Part shown: positions 22,107 through 32,594 of the stretch, in pieces | Layout of the letters: each line of letters begins with the position of its first letter | Position numbering within the stretch: the first letter of the stretch is position 1 | From: Paraphysomonas bandaiensis | Lineage: Eukaryota; Chrysophyceae | Assembly (NCBI GenBank): GCA_965644295.1 | Contig: CBFFRP010000130.1 | Span: 1 to 49,103, forward strand | Length of the DNA stretch: 49,103 nt | Reading direction: 5' to 3' | Translations under genes and position numbers: made by a program | Notes under the pieces: generated by a model | Database searches by the model: none | Seen by the model: the letters and a program-made list of their open reading frames with translations, nothing else | What the model was told of the DNA's origin: nothing

Positions 22107-23438
22107 TTAATTAAAAACATCAGAAGGCCAACTCATTGCAGAAATACCGCTGCATAAATCTTCTGGGGGACGGTCGGGCAGAGAATCATCATCCGAGACA
22201 ACCACTCTAATGCTCCCTTCCTCTACGTGCACTTCTCCCCCTTCTACCTCTGGTAAGGGATGAGTTCTGTGCTGGAAGGTATTATCCATGAGTTGGATTT
22301 TGCGGCACTTCGCCAGGAGTGTGTCTATTATAGAATTGGGGTTTATAACTTCATAGAGTGGCCTGATTGTCCCTCCAGGCCCAATTTCGCGTCCGATTTC
22401 TATCCATCTTATGGATGTGAGACAAGTTACCACTTCATCCACCCACTTTGAAATATGCATTGCATCCATTGAGGATTCGTTTTGGGTTGTGGAGGGATCG
22501 GCTGGTGAATATTGTTGGATGTCTGAAATATGTCTCTCAGTAGGAATTGATGTTACGGAGGGCATAATAGTAGTATTGGAAATTCTGGGCAATACTGCAG
22601 GGCGTCGATCTGGAGTGGTGCCGTCAATGGAGGTCACGTACGGAAAACACCGCTTGCTCCTGGCAGTAATCTTGGATCTAACTTCAATAGCAGGAGACAC
22701 AGCGGGGCTAACGTCGAAGCATGAAGGGTCTTTAATAGTGTCTGGAGCAATTACGATTCGGAAATGCCGACCTTGGTGACGTTTTGACACTTCATTTATT
22801 CGCACCTTTATTTCTGTTCTTCCACTGTGGTCAATACGCATACAACTTTCTTGTACAATTAAAATATTTTCCTTCGTCACGCTCCCGCCCGAAACATAAT
22901 CTAGTCGAGTCTTGATAGGAATGTTGCGTGTAGTGACGATGTCCTTACCCACGAGTTTCACTACTATCGATATGCAATTATATTTTCCACCATGGTCTTT
23001 ATACCACAGTGAAGGGATATCAGACTCATTTTCTATTAGAAGTCTGTGGCGTATAGGCATCATTGGTGATGAAACCCCATCCTTGACAATGATGTCAGTG
23101 TTCAAGAGAGGGGTTGCCACTATCACGAATCTCCTCTCACCGTAACGAGCAGACAAATCCAATATCTTACACTTAATTCGAGCTGTTCCCCTCTCATCAA
23201 TCTTTGTACGAGATGGCGAGTCGATGTCCAGTAAATGATCAGTACATCGCTCTCCATTGTCGAAATTAAGCAGTACAGTTAATGGAATTTCCCTCCCTGT
23301 AACTAATCTCCCTGTCTCAGTAGTTAGAGAGATTTTTAAATCAAACCATTGGTTCACAAATGGGTATTCGGGTACGTCACCTATTTTGAGGTACGTGTCT
23401 AATATTTTCATCGATATCTGCGGCATGTTCATATTCAT
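22107..23438 (-). CDS. Unrecognised protein with a duplicated beta-rich domain
   Basis: This 443-aa product is read from the ATG at 23438. A longer open frame reaches 23645 but starts with TTG and runs through a repeat shared with another promoter, so I do not use it. I recognise no named family. Residues 31-120 and 154-240 are copies of one domain. The first reads IPLTVLLNFDNGERC..LSARYGERRFVIVATP and the second IPIKTRLDYVSGG..VSKRHQGRHFRIVIAP, with alternating hydrophobic residues suggesting a beta-sandwich. A basic stretch VRSKITARSKR (253-263) follows the second copy. A Ser/Thr/Pro-rich linker leads to a module at 328-380 (KWVDEVVTCL..RWIEIG..NPNSII). An acidic tail ends the protein. Domain, basic patch, linker and C-terminal module recall regulatory or adaptor proteins, but that is only inference. 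Confidence 0.7.
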   Translation of the reverse strand: MNMNMPQISMKILDTYLKIGDVPEYPFVNQWFDLKISLTTETGRLVTGREIPLTVLLNFDNGERCTDHLLDIDSPSRTKIDERGTARIKCKILDLSARYGERRFVIVATPLLNTDIIVKDGVSSPMMPIRHRLLIENESDIPSLWYKDHGGKYNCISIVVKLVGKDIVTTRNIPIKTRLDYVSGGSVTKENILIVQESCMRIDHSGRTEIKVRINEVSKRHQGRHFRIVIAPDTIKDPSCFDVSPAVSPAIEVRSKITARSKRCFPYVTSIDGTTPDRRPAVLPRISNTTIMPSVTSIPTERHISDIQQYSPADPSTTQNESSMDAMHISKWVDEVVTCLTSIRWIEIGREIGPGGTIRPLYEVINPNSIIDTLLAKCRKIQLMDNTFQHRTHPLPEVEGGEVHVEEGSIRVVVSDDDSLPDRPPEDLCSGISAMSWPSDVFN

Positions 23439-24138
23439 TGCGGCAATGTCAATACTGTAACTGTGTACACCTATGAACGTGGCCAATCTCAGAAATAAGA
23501 AATTTGGAAAAGAAAAGAAATTTCTTGCTCGGTCGTGGTACTGTACTCTAACAACTACAACGTATTGGCATCTAATATTGAGACAACAATTATCTGTATT
23601 CCAGCCGTAGTTGTACTTCATTAATATAGAGGATATTTGCTTCAATTTACTCCCGAAAAATAAGATGCTGACTGCCGATACGAAAACAACACCACTCCAA
23701 CGGATGAATCACATAGCCCGGAATAACGGGGGTTTGTGAGCGAAAACAGCCGGCCCAATGCATGTGATTTGTAGGGTCCAGCAGTTTTCTTTTGGCAAAC
23801 AGAAGGTGGTTACAAATCGATTTTATCCATCGTTTTTTCATTGAAAAGTCACTTTTCACATAAAAAATTATGACTTTGCCATGTAAAAAACTACGATATA
23901 ACAAAATCGATTGCACAACCACCCTGTACAAGTCGAAGCAGGATTCAGCCAATCATTCCACAAAGAAAATGTATACAATTGTACTCTACAGTAGTACTGT
24001 AGTTGATGGATGTTGTGTTTTTGTGGTTGGATAGTGCAGATGTACTCCTCTATTATTATCATATGGACACTCACATTTACACCGTCTTTACTCTGATCTC
24101 GCCATTTCGCGTTTACACTACTTCAATACGGTGTAACA
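23439..24138. promoter_or_regulatory. Divergent intergenic region upstream of the ABC transporter
   Basis: This 700-bp gap serves the minus-strand unknown gene and the plus-strand ABC transporter. It contains copy 2 of the promoter-proximal repeat (23560-23645) and an inverted motif pair: TTTACACCGT at 24077-24086 and TACGGTGTAA at 24127-24136, the latter ending two bases before the ABC start codon. An open minus frame at 23647-23952 has no ATG and is not called. Confidence 0.5.
23560..23645 (-). repeat. Promoter-proximal repeat, copy 2
   Basis: This is an inverted match to 20301-20385. It lies about 120-210 bp upstream of the chosen ATG of the minus-strand gene. Similarity covers most of the segment, with the two longest identical blocks in its centre. 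Confidence 0.8.
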
Positions 24139-26260
24139 ATGGCGGACTCTCAAAATGGAGCCTGTAGAAATAGGAGTGGACTTTATGAGGTTTTCAAGCG
24201 TTTGCAGGAGTTCGCCAAAGACGAGTACCTGCTAATAGGATGTGGGTTAGGTGCAATGACTGTAAATTCTATCACGAATTTATCTTTTCCTTGGATCATT
24301 GGACAGGCAGTGGATAGAGCCGCTAAATCGCATACATCATCGCAGTATCGCGACTATATATTCGGAGCTTCTGCCATACTCCTCGCGGGGTCCCTGGCAT
24401 CGTGGGTGCGCGTATACTGTTTAGGCACCGCAACAGACCGTATATCTGCAAGAATGAAAAGTGCTTTGTTCCAGAGTTATATGGTACAGGATGCCGCTTT
24501 TTATGACGAAGCTGAATCTGGTGAATTAGTCACTGTGTTGGACAAGGATGTCAATGAAGCTGCACAGGTCTTCACTGAACGTTTGTCAGCCACGATACGC
24601 TCACTGAATTCATCTGTGAACGGGTCCATCATGTTATTTCTTAATTCCCCAGAGCTGTGTGGCATTACCCTGGCTTGTGTACCTCTGGTAGGAGTGGGGG
24701 CAATGGCGATGTCCATGAGCACCAGCAAACGCGCTCGTGCTCTCAGAGAGCTTCATAGTACCGTACTTAGTTTTGCCATGGAGCGCTTACGGAGCATTAC
24801 CACTGTGCGTCTAAACGGCAAAGAAAAACAGGAGAGCAGCAGATTCGATAGATACATGGCACAGTGTCTGGAGGAGGGATCGAGCCTCTACTTTAACCGC
24901 GGAGCATTTATGAGCTTCCTTAATCTCGCAACCAACGCCTGTCTGGTGGTTGTTCTGTTTTCTGGTGGAAGGTTAATGGCAAGGGGAGAGCTCACGGCGG
25001 GTAGTCTTACTCGATTTGCCATACAGTCGGCTTTTGTGGGCCTCGGATTTTCTGGTCTCTCGAGTTCTTATTCGGATGCCGTGGCAGCGTTGTCTGCTGG
25101 TGAGCGCTTCTTAGGAGCGCTGGAGAGCAGTCGCGAGGCTGTCCAGCGGAGGGACGAGACTATTGCAAGTGTTGATCCTGTTGATGAAGTTGTACATCGT
25201 AGTCGAGATAGTAGCAGCGGCAGCGATGACTCTTTGGGTGAGTGGGAAAAGAATCTGGACGCAGGGTATGCCACTAGTGCTGCTGGCTCTTCTACTGGTT
25301 TTGCTGCCGTTGTTATCAGGGATTTGCATTTTAGATACCAATCACGTCCCGATGTGCCTGTTTTATCCGGAATATCTTTAAATGCAGCAAAGGGATCTAT
25401 AACAGTAATCGTGGGTCGAAGCGGAGCAGGAAAATCAACTCTTCTTTCGTTGATGTGCGGTTTATATCTACCGTGCGCAGGATCACTTTTGGTAGCTGGT
25501 AGAGAAACACGTTCAGCTGGATGCGAGTGGGTTAGAGGGAAGGCAAGTCAGAGGCTATGTAATTATTATCTCCACGAATTGTATCCACGTACATACGTCA
25601 ATTCTTGTGACCTATCCTTGTTCTGTAGGTCGGTGTTGTGGAGCAATCCGCGGGTTTGTTCTCAGGCACAGTAGAAGAGAATATCCTGTATGGCGCTCCT
25701 GATCCGGTTCGATATTACCATTTTTATCGTTAGTTTCTCAAATCTTATGTCAGGGGTCAACCTGTTTAGATGATATGGAGCGTGTTGCCCGACTAGTCAA
25801 CGCCCACGAATTTATTCGTACTCTTCCGGAAGGATACAAGTCCCAGGTTGGGGAAGGAGGACAGTTACTCTCTGGGGGCCAGAGACAAAGAATTGCGCTC
25901 TGTCGCGCTCTCATAAAAGACCCTCCGATATTGATTCTGGACGAGCCATCCGCGGCTTTGGATTCAGATAACGAGGACCTCCTCATTCAGCAGCTGTTAA
26001 GGTAATTCACATCGCTAGCCCGTTGCTATGATCCGCTGATAAATAACTCGTGCAGACTGAAGCAGAACAAGTGCATTGTAGTATTTACGCACAGTGACGC
26101 TATAATGTCGATAGCGGACACATTACATCTAATGGAAGACGGGAAGATTCTGGCCAGTGGGTCGTATGAAAGTTTGATCGGGTCAGCGCGCCTGCAGAGG
26201 GAGGAGGGACTCAAGGCTGCACTTTCATCCTCGACACGTGCAGGCGGTACATCTTTGTAG
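24139..26260 (+). CDS. ABCB-type half-transporter (ABC exporter), four exons
   Basis: Exons 24139..25542, 25629..25706, 25754..26001 and 26056..26260 give 644 aa, the usual length of a half-transporter. The N-terminal half carries the membrane domain. The nucleotide-binding domain has every motif: A-loop tyrosine (FRYQSRPD), Walker [10 protein letters not shown] at 426-434, Q-loop Q474 (VVEQ), signature LSGGQ at 533-537, Walker B ILILDE with D557 and E558, and H-loop H589. It should work as a dimer that exports substrate on ATP hydrolysis. The layout around APDPGSTCLDD fits the ABCB10/MDL and TAP-like group best. I see no clear mitochondrial presequence, so its membrane is uncertain. A Ser-rich linker (about 350-380) precedes the NBD. 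Intron 1 is GC-AG; the intron 2 donor (GTTCGA) is weak. Confidence 0.88.
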
Positions 26261-27471
26261 TAGCCATTAGTAGCTCTAGTTTGAAGACATGGCTACTTAT
26301 AAGAATATATCAGCAACATTATTTATAAATATCAATATTTACTTAATCTTCTGGCGAAAGCCAATAATTGAAACTACCGCATAATATATGAATGTGGACT
26401 GCATTAAAATGTGAAATCGAGATCTTTCGTCTTGTCAGTATGTCTTGATGCTACTCATATAAGACTCAGATCCAACCTAAAGAAACTAAGAACAATTCTC
26501 TTAACTTAATAGAAAAGAAGCAGGTGAGTTGTGGATATATGACACCACAGAACAGAAATGAACAAGGCATATGTGCGAAACGAGAAACAGGCTTGCTTAA
26601 CAATAAATTGAATCGCCGATTTAAATATTTGGTTTAAATATGGTAATTGAAATTATTTTTGATAAATGATGTCAATTAATTGGCTGGCTTAATTATATAG
26701 TATATAGCAATGATCATAAGATGTATAACTACTGATCATAGGTAAAAACCCATTATCTGTTAGCACAGAAGCTTGAAGGTATGTGCACAGTCACTTCATT
26801 AAAATTGTGTGGCAGTATAAGGGTTAAGGGTCAGTATACACTATAACCTTAGCACACAAGAGTAATTGAAGCTAAAAAATGGATCAGGGTGGAAAACCAC
26901 GCCGAGTCCCATGAGGGTTGGAGTGACAATGTTCAAGCTGCATCAACTGGAAGTGTTCCTTTCGACAGTTATGTCACAAACGAAAGGTGTCGCCTTATGC
27001 CTGCCTGAAACGTGAATCAATGGTGCAACGGGGTGGTTATGGATGATGTGTCTTTTCTTTTGTCAAGAGTGAACATTCAAAAAGATACTCTAACTTCATA
27101 TATATAACATGTTGTATTACGACTTCAGTTTTACAGCAATAAAAGTCGCCGAGAAGACAACATACATTATATAGAATATATTATTAATATATACAGTTCA
27201 ACAAGCTATATTATTCAGTCATTAGCATAAACCTACACTTTGTGCAAAAAGACCCCACTACTACGTCGAAGTTTTCCGGTCAAAACATTCTCAGATGAGA
27301 GCACGCATTGACCCCCACCCATTCTGTGGTATAGGCTCTTGTGTCACTATATATATATCTCCCATTGCTGATTTTAGTTCTTTTCTTTGACGAAGTCCCT
27401 ATATATATAATAATATATAGGTATTATTGTTGAAATCGATGTAATGTGACCAAAAAATATAGTCTGATTAT
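26261..27471. other. AT-rich intergenic region
   Basis: I can support no gene in these 1.2 kb. An open stretch near 26880-27010 (about 42 codons) resembles nothing I know. The rest is A/T-rich simple sequence with TATATA runs at about 27350-27420. Confidence 0.5.
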
Positions 27472-27935
27472 TTAGCAATAGGCATCTAAGTGTTAAAACT
27501 AAACAGAATCTATCTAGTACTTAATACTAATATAATATCTTACTATTTAACGCTACTGATGAGGATGCTTTCGTGTCGCCGCAAACACCAAGGTGCACCC
27601 ACTTTCGCTCTCTCAGTCCCTATCGTGAACTAGCCCGGATTCTTGACTTCAGCAAGTATCCCAAAATACCCCGAATGCCCTTCAGGTAGGCCCATTCCCG
27701 TATGCCTGTTTAGTCGTCAACAAGGCCCAAACACGTCTATACATAAGAGGCACCTCTATATTAGTGTCCCTTGTACTACTACACAAGTATTTGGCTATGA
27801 GTGGGCAGAACAATAACTGCTGACTATATATTATGCGGCTCAGGATATAGTTTCCCGGAGAAATATCTCCGCCGGTACTTATCCCCCAGAACACCACGAA
27901 AAGGTGCGAGTCGGACCTTTTTGGGGAACCATTAC
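27472..27935. repeat. Structured dispersed repeat, copy B (diverged)
   Basis: It shares TAGCAATAGGC, TACTATTTAACGCTAC and GTGTCGCCGCAA with copy A. Its second half (27790-27930) matches 43003-43112. It retains three consecutive hairpins (GCAG/CTGC; CGGAGA-AATA-TCTCCG; CACC/GGTG) and GGTGCGAGTC followed by a T-run. Confidence 0.75.
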
Positions 27936-27983
27936 TTACATTTTCTAATCAAAATTAGCTTTTAATCTAGGATATACTGTATT

Positions 27984-28312
27984 TATTGAACTACAACCAA
28001 CTCCTACGAGCGTACTTGAAGTTTGGTAAAAGGCCTATCGCTAGTAGCTATCCTGTATTCTATGTAGCAATGAAATACAGACTACACTATTATAGGAGTA
28101 GCTATATATTACAAGTATACAAAGAAACTGAAAATATAGTAGCTATTTAAGATACTACTTTTTGTAGAACAGAATGTTGATGATGGTAATTGACGTGGTT
28201 CCTAAATCACAGTGCTACAACATCATAATTTTCACTATATTATATTATAAGATATTATCTCTCTTAACATAAATCAGTCAATACTGCATTAGCTGCAAGC
28301 TTTAAGTTAATA
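27984..28312 (+). repeat. 5' LTR of the decayed copia element
   Basis: It begins TATTGAACTAC and ends GTTAATA, and pairs with 31698-32027. It has a 4-bp and a 2-bp length difference from its partner, as well as substitutions. Confidence 0.88.
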
Positions 28313-29543
28313 TGATGGTAGCGGATGGAAATTTTACGAATGTAGCCTCAGGTTCAAAGGTACCTCTCCCTTCGAGGAACTGAACTTCAAGAAATTGAAC
28401 AACTCCTTCACCTCATTCCTCATGAGACACAATCGAGCCCATCTTGTCCTCTCAAAGGATAAACCAAGACAAATTCATGATCTAGACTCTACAGTTCTAG
28501 CGGGAGCTCAAATGACTGATGCACACCATCTTCTTGGAAAAATTAAAAAGTTCAAAGTTCGACTTGTGGCGAAAGAGTTTATATAGTCAAGAACAAGGAG
28601 TCGACTATAATGAGACATTCTCCCCAGTAGCTATAAAGTTGTATCATTTAGGCTTGCACTGGCTCTACGATACAACCTGCAACTCCGTCAACAACTCGAT
28701 GTGGAAACTGCCTTCCCGTATGCTGATCTGGAAGAAGACGTGCAGGAGTAGATATTCCACAGGCTTGTTGTTTGAAGATTTTGAAGAGTCTGTACGGCCT
28801 GAAACAAGCGCCTAGAAACTGGCATTCGATGCTGAAGGATAGTATCAGGGCAACATTATGATGGGGTATAAACAAATTGAATGCACTCTTGACCCATGTT
28901 TATTTGTACTCAAGGGTACTGATGGTCACCGACATAATAATATGATACTTGTGTATAAGTTGTTGGTGTGATCGTGAAACCTGGTAAAGTGATTTCACCA
29001 GGTTTCATATATTATATATGGAAAAAAGTGTCGTATAAGTACTTATTTGAAGACTATATAGAGTTAATGTTAATTACAATTTAGTTGTTGTATATTTTCA
29101 ATTATATAATATATTTTAAAAATATTTTACTAAAATAATATTGTATTATATATATTGTTACTTTTTTATATATAAATCTACTGTAATAATACTTTTGAAA
29201 ATCTCACATCAACGTAAAACTATATATAATATACATTATACACATCATACAATATACATGATTAGATACTATATTATTTATTACTTTAAACTATAAATGA
29301 AACACAGTGTAGTTTCTAGCTACTTTTACGGCAGGGTAAAAGCTTACTGTACGTGAAATGCCTTTGAAGCATAGAAGTGACAGTCCTTTCTTCTGCATCA
29401 TCATATGTAAAAACTACGCAATCAATCATTCTGATTTTGTATTGTAAACATCATACACATAAATGAAGTGCAGTGTATGAGATCATGTATGTATCGTGAT
29501 ACATATACCAGCAGCAGGTGTATTGTTGGCAACAACCCCAAGG

Positions 29544-29655
29544 GGAGCGACCGAAGGTGCAGGTGGACCGGCGACACCAAGAGGAACTACTGAAGACACA
29601 AGAGGATCGATCACACCAAGAGGAGCGGTTAAAGGTTCAGGTGGGATCAAAGCAG
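29544..29655. repeat. 39-bp tandem repeat, about three copies
   Basis: Units start at 29544, 29583 and 29622, each ending in ACACCAAGA or a variant. In one plus frame they encode a 13-residue period of the type EERLKVQV..RRHQ, in another TPRG repeats. Without a gene context I read this as a minisatellite, not a protein. Confidence 0.75.
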
Positions 29656-29928
29656 GGGAATAATAGGAAGTGTTCTAACGTGTACAATCAAATGATGGTA
29701 TAATTTTGTCTGTTTGAACTTGTTGGGCCTGTCCACCACACGAGTCTACTCTCCTCAATCCTCTGTATGAGGCTCTCTTTACGACAACACTGTCATGAAG
29801 ACACATGTGACCTTCCTGGAGGGTAGTTAGAAGCCTGCAACTCTGAACCACATACATATTGTAAGAGTGTCATCTGAGAGTGGTATCAGCTCTGCGGCAT
29901 TCTGATGTATGTGTGTGTCTGTCTCTGT

Positions 29929-29994
29929 GTGCTCAGGAGGTGTGATCCACACAACAATGAACACCTCATCCGATAAACCACACCTCTTGAGCAC
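29929..29994. repeat. Long hairpin
   Basis: GTGCTCAGGAGGTGTG (29929-29944) pairs with CACACCTCTTGAGCAC (29979-29994) with one mismatch, across a 34-nt loop. It lies within the 1.2-kb insertion. Confidence 0.75.
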
Positions 29995-31697
29995 TCATCA
30001 CTGTCATCAACAAAATGTCACCATATTAACATCTGAAGATACTGACTCAGAAGATCCATCCCTCTATATATATATATGTTGTATGTATAATATATATGTA
30101 TGTTAAGTTATGCATATATATGTACTATGGTCATGATGTGGGTGTTGTAGTCACTACATATGATACTTGTGTATGTAGATGATATCATTGTCCTAAGTCC
30201 TGATATAGCCGTCATATCGAAGAGGTCATCAGTGCTTTCAAGACTCAGTATATACGATGCAAGATAATATGGGTGACCTTAAGCACTATTTAGGTCTTAC
30301 TATTGAGCGTGACGATGGCCAGATTAAACTACATTAGTCTGCATAATAATATATTATGCTAAAGATGTTGTGGCCAAATTCAATCACTTGTTGTCAGAAA
30401 AGAAGAAGAGACGGTGCAAGGCAACTACACCTCTACCACCTGGCTTATAAAAAGTTGTCCAAGGATGCAAAAGAGGAAGAAACTCGAAAACAGCGAGAAT
30501 ACACTGGTGCATTCCCCTATCAATCTGTTATATTATTGGTGCCCTACTACTAATGTACTTGGCAGTGTTGTGCACACTATACCGGATATGGCATATTATT
30601 CTGTAAATCTTCTCTTCAGGTTCACCACAAGACCCACGTATGCTGCTTGTCAAGAGCTGCTCTGCATACTCTACTGTACTTGGAAAATACAGTTGATCAA
30701 GAAGGTATTATATTTCCTAATTTCACAGATGAAGACCCTCTATACATGTGTATTCTGATGCTGATTGGGCAGGGGATCTTGATACCTGCAGAGATCTACT
30801 ACAGGGTATATTGTCTATCTGTGGGTGCTTCAATTGCATGACAGTCCAGACTGCATCCAACAGTGGCTATTCGTCGACTATTGGAAGCTGAATACATGGC
30901 TGCATATGCTGCAATTCAGGAGATTGTATGGATACGAGGGGTGATGACAGAGCTCGTGGATTTGAGCTCAGTAAGGATGCATCTCCAACAATCTTGAATA
31001 TGGACAGCAGGAGTGCGATTGATCTAGCTCAGAACCCGGTAAACATAAACGTTCCAAGCATATTAGAATCAAATATCATTGGATTCGAGAGCAAGTGGGA
31101 GACTGTATTATTGTCACGGCAGAGATGACAGCAGATGTGATGACTAAAGCCTTGTCAGAGAAGCTGCACTATCAGCATGTATGTGCACACTATATGATAA
31201 TAATATCACACTATATTAGTCGACCTGGGCACGAAACCTGGGAAGTGGCCAGGTTTTCTTATGAAAAATGCATATCGTTCAGATGTAATATTATGAATTC
31301 TTCTGGATCCATATTCATCAATTAAAATGCTTATAATGACTACTTTGACAACAACATGTTGTTAAAAGTTTTGCTTGTCAGTAACATGTATGTGGTTGTG
31401 TATAAATAATAGTATACATACTATAGCACCATAATATATATATATATTATGTATATATCCGTTACATCATGTTTAGGTTATTATATCCACTCTAACGACT
31501 TGAAATTATAATCAAAATGCAACACCTACTATTACACTAGTTTAAACAAAACGCTGTCTAATTTTAGTCAGCAGTCTCATTTGTAATATTTTCCCAGTTT
31601 TCGACCGTTTCACAACGATTTAGGCCCAGGTCGACTTTAAGTAAACTTGCTTACTAGAGTATATTATTCTGATATATTTATGTTCATTGAGTGGGAG

Positions 31698-32027
31698 TAT
31701 TGAACTACAACCAACTCGTACGTGCGTATTTGAAGTTTGGTAAAAAGCCTATCGCTAGTAGCTATCCCGTATTCTATGTATAGCAATGAAATACAGACTA
31801 CACTATTATAGGAGTAGCTATTACAAGTATACAAAGAAACTGAAAATATAGTAGCTATTTAAGATACTACTTTTTGTAGAACAGAATGTTGATGATGGTG
31901 ATTGACGTGGTTCCTAAATCACAGTGCTACAACATCATAATTTTCACTATATTATATTATAAGATATTATCTCTCTTAACATAAATCAGTCAATACTGCA
32001 CTAACTACGAAAGCTTAAAAGTTAATA
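31698..32027 (+). repeat. 3' LTR of the decayed copia element
   Basis: Begins TATTGAACTAC directly after the purine tract GAGTGGGAG and ends GTTAATA, followed by the GTATT duplication. Confidence 0.88.
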
Positions 32028-32032
32028 GTATT

Positions 32033-32594
32033 TTTCACTGTAAGTCAGTATGTAGTACTATTCACTATATTCATATTTGAATCTGTAGCAGCTACGCTGC
32101 TACTGTCTACTTTAGTCAGGGCTGTGTAGCAATTAGTTGCAATAACCCTAATCGAATAGTCTTTAGTACATATAGTGCAACTATTAGCACTTAATAATAA
32201 TAATATTATGCAGATATCAGATATAATATTAGCAAAACTTATCTACAACAATCTGGTGAACATCTGTTGATCATATATATATATACATTCACCAGTCAAT
32301 GTGGTATAGTCTATCATGTGTAGCTACCAGAAGCTGAATATACTTCCCTCGCAACCAAATTCACCGTTGCCAACTGAAGAATTGTTTCACCTATTGCATA
32401 CCACGTATAACATATATATCATCATCAGAAACTCAACATATCAGACATTACTTAAAGAACACCATACGCTGGAATTATATTAACACTATTTGACTTTCAA
32501 GTGTCTCTAACAGCCAACACACATTGACTATGTCTTATATAAATGTATATTCAGAGAAGTTTTATTGATCGCACAAAACAAACATTTTGACAAT
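32033..32594. other. Intergenic region downstream of DYNC2LI1
   Basis: AT-rich, with a short TATATA run near 32275. TTTATT at 32561-32566 is an AATAAA polyadenylation signal on the minus strand, about 30 nt after the DYNC2LI1 stop codon. Nothing else is recognised. Confidence 0.55.

Larger units (their letters stand above)
28957..30157. mobile_element. 1.2-kb insertion within the copia RT, flanked by a 17-bp duplication
   Basis: The 17 bases ATATGATACTTGTGTAT occur at 28940-28956 and again at 30158-30174. Removing one copy and the DNA between would rejoin the RT frame at ILVYVDD. That is the footprint of a target-site duplication. Its length suits target-primed reverse transcription (LINE or SINE type) better than a DNA transposon, but I see no ORF or poly(A) tail. 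The insert contains an AT-rich left part with the hairpin GAAACCTGGT/ACCAGGTTTC (about 28976), a 39-bp tandem repeat and a second hairpin. Confidence 0.7.
28313..31190 (+). pseudogene. Copia gag-pol remnant, internally deleted and interrupted
   Basis: The N-terminal gag-like part (about 28380-28540) runs straight into the reverse-transcriptase piece KFKVRLVAKEF and GVDYNETFSPV, so the rest of gag, protease and integrase are gone. RT continues to about 28956 (CTLDPCLFVLKGTDGH). It is cut by an insertion and resumes at 30158 with VYVDDIIVL, which carries the catalytic YVDD. Later blocks are DLKHYLGLTIERDDG (about 30270-30310), FPYQSVI (30510), an RNase H-like DADWAGD (about 30757), EAEYMAAYAAIQEIVWIRG (30888) and a final MTADVMTKAL (31126). 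Frameshifts and stops separate them, so no functional product is possible. Confidence 0.85.
27979..32032 (+). mobile_element. Decayed Ty1/copia LTR retrotransposon with nested insertion
   Basis: Direct repeats at 27984-28312 and 31698-32027 are LTRs. They are flanked by 5-bp duplications GTATT at 27979-27983 and 32028-32032. A primer-binding-site-like TGGTAGCGGATGG starts at 28316. A polypurine tract GAGTGGGAG (31689-31697) abuts the 3' LTR. The interior is a broken copia pol with most of gag, protease and integrase deleted. The LTRs differ at roughly a dozen sites plus small indels, so the insertion is old. Confidence 0.88.

Noticed and set aside
23439-23645. N-terminal extension of the unknown minus-strand gene
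   Set aside because: The upstream frame starts with TTG and crosses an 80-bp repeat that also occurs in the EI24 promoter. The ATG at 23438 begins the conserved-looking part.
23647-23952. Minus-strand frame of about 100 codons between the divergent genes
   Set aside because: It has no ATG start, no splice context and no recognisable domain.
26880-27010. Open stretch resembling a short exon
   Set aside because: About 42 codons without a start, splice partner or known motif; chance is sufficient.
27554-27590. Hammerhead-ribozyme-like CTGATGAG in repeat copy B
   Set aside because: The required GAAA and pairing stems are absent, and the other copies of the repeat lack CTGATGA at this position.
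29518-29703. Repetitive frame with EERLKVQV-type periods
   Set aside because: It follows from a 39-bp tandem repeat inside a transposon insertion and is open in more than one frame. It is better called a minisatellite.
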